Shown here piece after piece: positions 8,109-8,177 of a stretch of DNA of 8,177 nucleotides (positions within the stretch are counted from its first letter, which is position 1; every line of letters starts with the position of its first letter). The position numbers were made by a program, and so were the translations under genes. This DNA is from Chitinophagaceae bacterium (GTDB lineage: Bacteria; Bacteroidota; Bacteroidia; Chitinophagales; Chitinophagaceae). The stretch covers positions 1 to 8,177 of the forward strand of contig JABMML010000179.1 of the NCBI GenBank assembly GCA_013205585.1, given 5' to 3'. A model generated the notes under the pieces. That model was not told the DNA's origin. It searched no databases and saw only the letters and a list, made by a program, of their open reading frames with translations.

Positions 8109-8177
8109 ATGAAAGATCTTCTATTTTATGCCGTTCCGGCAATGGGTATTGTAGGTTTATTGTATACACTCTTGAAA
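8109..8177 (+). CDS. hppA: N-terminus of a membrane protein, probably proton-translocating pyrophosphatase (partial)
   Basis: Only 23 codons are present before the window ends. They start MKDLLFYAVPAMGI and continue as one hydrophobic segment ending LLYTLLK, so this is the first transmembrane helix of an inner-membrane protein. The pattern VPxxGxxxLLYT resembles the start of Bacteroidota membrane-bound pyrophosphatases, which pump protons (or sodium) using pyrophosphate hydrolysis; full proteins have about 700-800 residues. This is recognition from a short stretch, so the family is tentative. The gene has its own promoter (8054-8061) and a 92-base gap after the hydrolase gene. Confidence 0.5.
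   Translation, partial: MKDLLFYAVPAMGIVGLLYTLLK

Overview
The window looks like chromosome from a low-GC member of the Bacteroidota, probably a Chitinophagaceae-like bacterium. The genus cannot be told from the sequence. The signs are the protein families present, AT-rich codon use, A-rich leaders without Shine-Dalgarno sequences, and three exact matches to the Bacteroidota -7 promoter element TAnnTTTG. Two exported enzymes carry twin-arginine signals and one hydrolase carries a lipoprotein signal. No tRNA, rRNA, CRISPR array, insertion sequence or phage gene was found.

Layout. Positions 1-126 hold no gene but contain a strong hairpin terminator. A secreted MORN-repeat protein follows on the minus strand (127-762). 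A 347-base AT-rich intergenic region with short repeats and a palindrome (763-1109) separates it from a Tat-exported Gfo/Idh/MocA-fold glycosidase of the GH109 type (1110-2507, plus). Facing it is a NahK-like N-acetylhexosamine kinase (2561-3577, minus). The kinase is divergent, across 73 bases, from a Tat-exported glycosylasparaginase (3651-4724, plus). A CutC-family TIM barrel follows 6 bases later (4731-5450, plus). Then come an E. coli-type D-3-phosphoglycerate dehydrogenase SerA (5457-6695, minus), a class C beta-lactamase-fold lipoprotein hydrolase (6808-8016, plus), and the first 23 codons of a membrane protein, probably the proton-pumping pyrophosphatase HppA (from 8109).

How they may work together. 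The region from 1110 to 5450 reads as a small amino-sugar salvage locus. GH109 enzymes release N-acetylgalactosamine from glycans. Glycosylasparaginase splits GlcNAc-asparagine, the stub left when N-glycoproteins are degraded. NahK-type kinases phosphorylate free HexNAc at C1 in the cytoplasm. CutC, once called a copper protein, is tightly coupled to the glycosylasparaginase and may have a role in the same pathway. This link is inference from gene neighbourhood. No HexNAc transporter, deacetylase or uridylyltransferase is in the window. SerA, the beta-lactamase-like protein and HppA look like unrelated neighbours.
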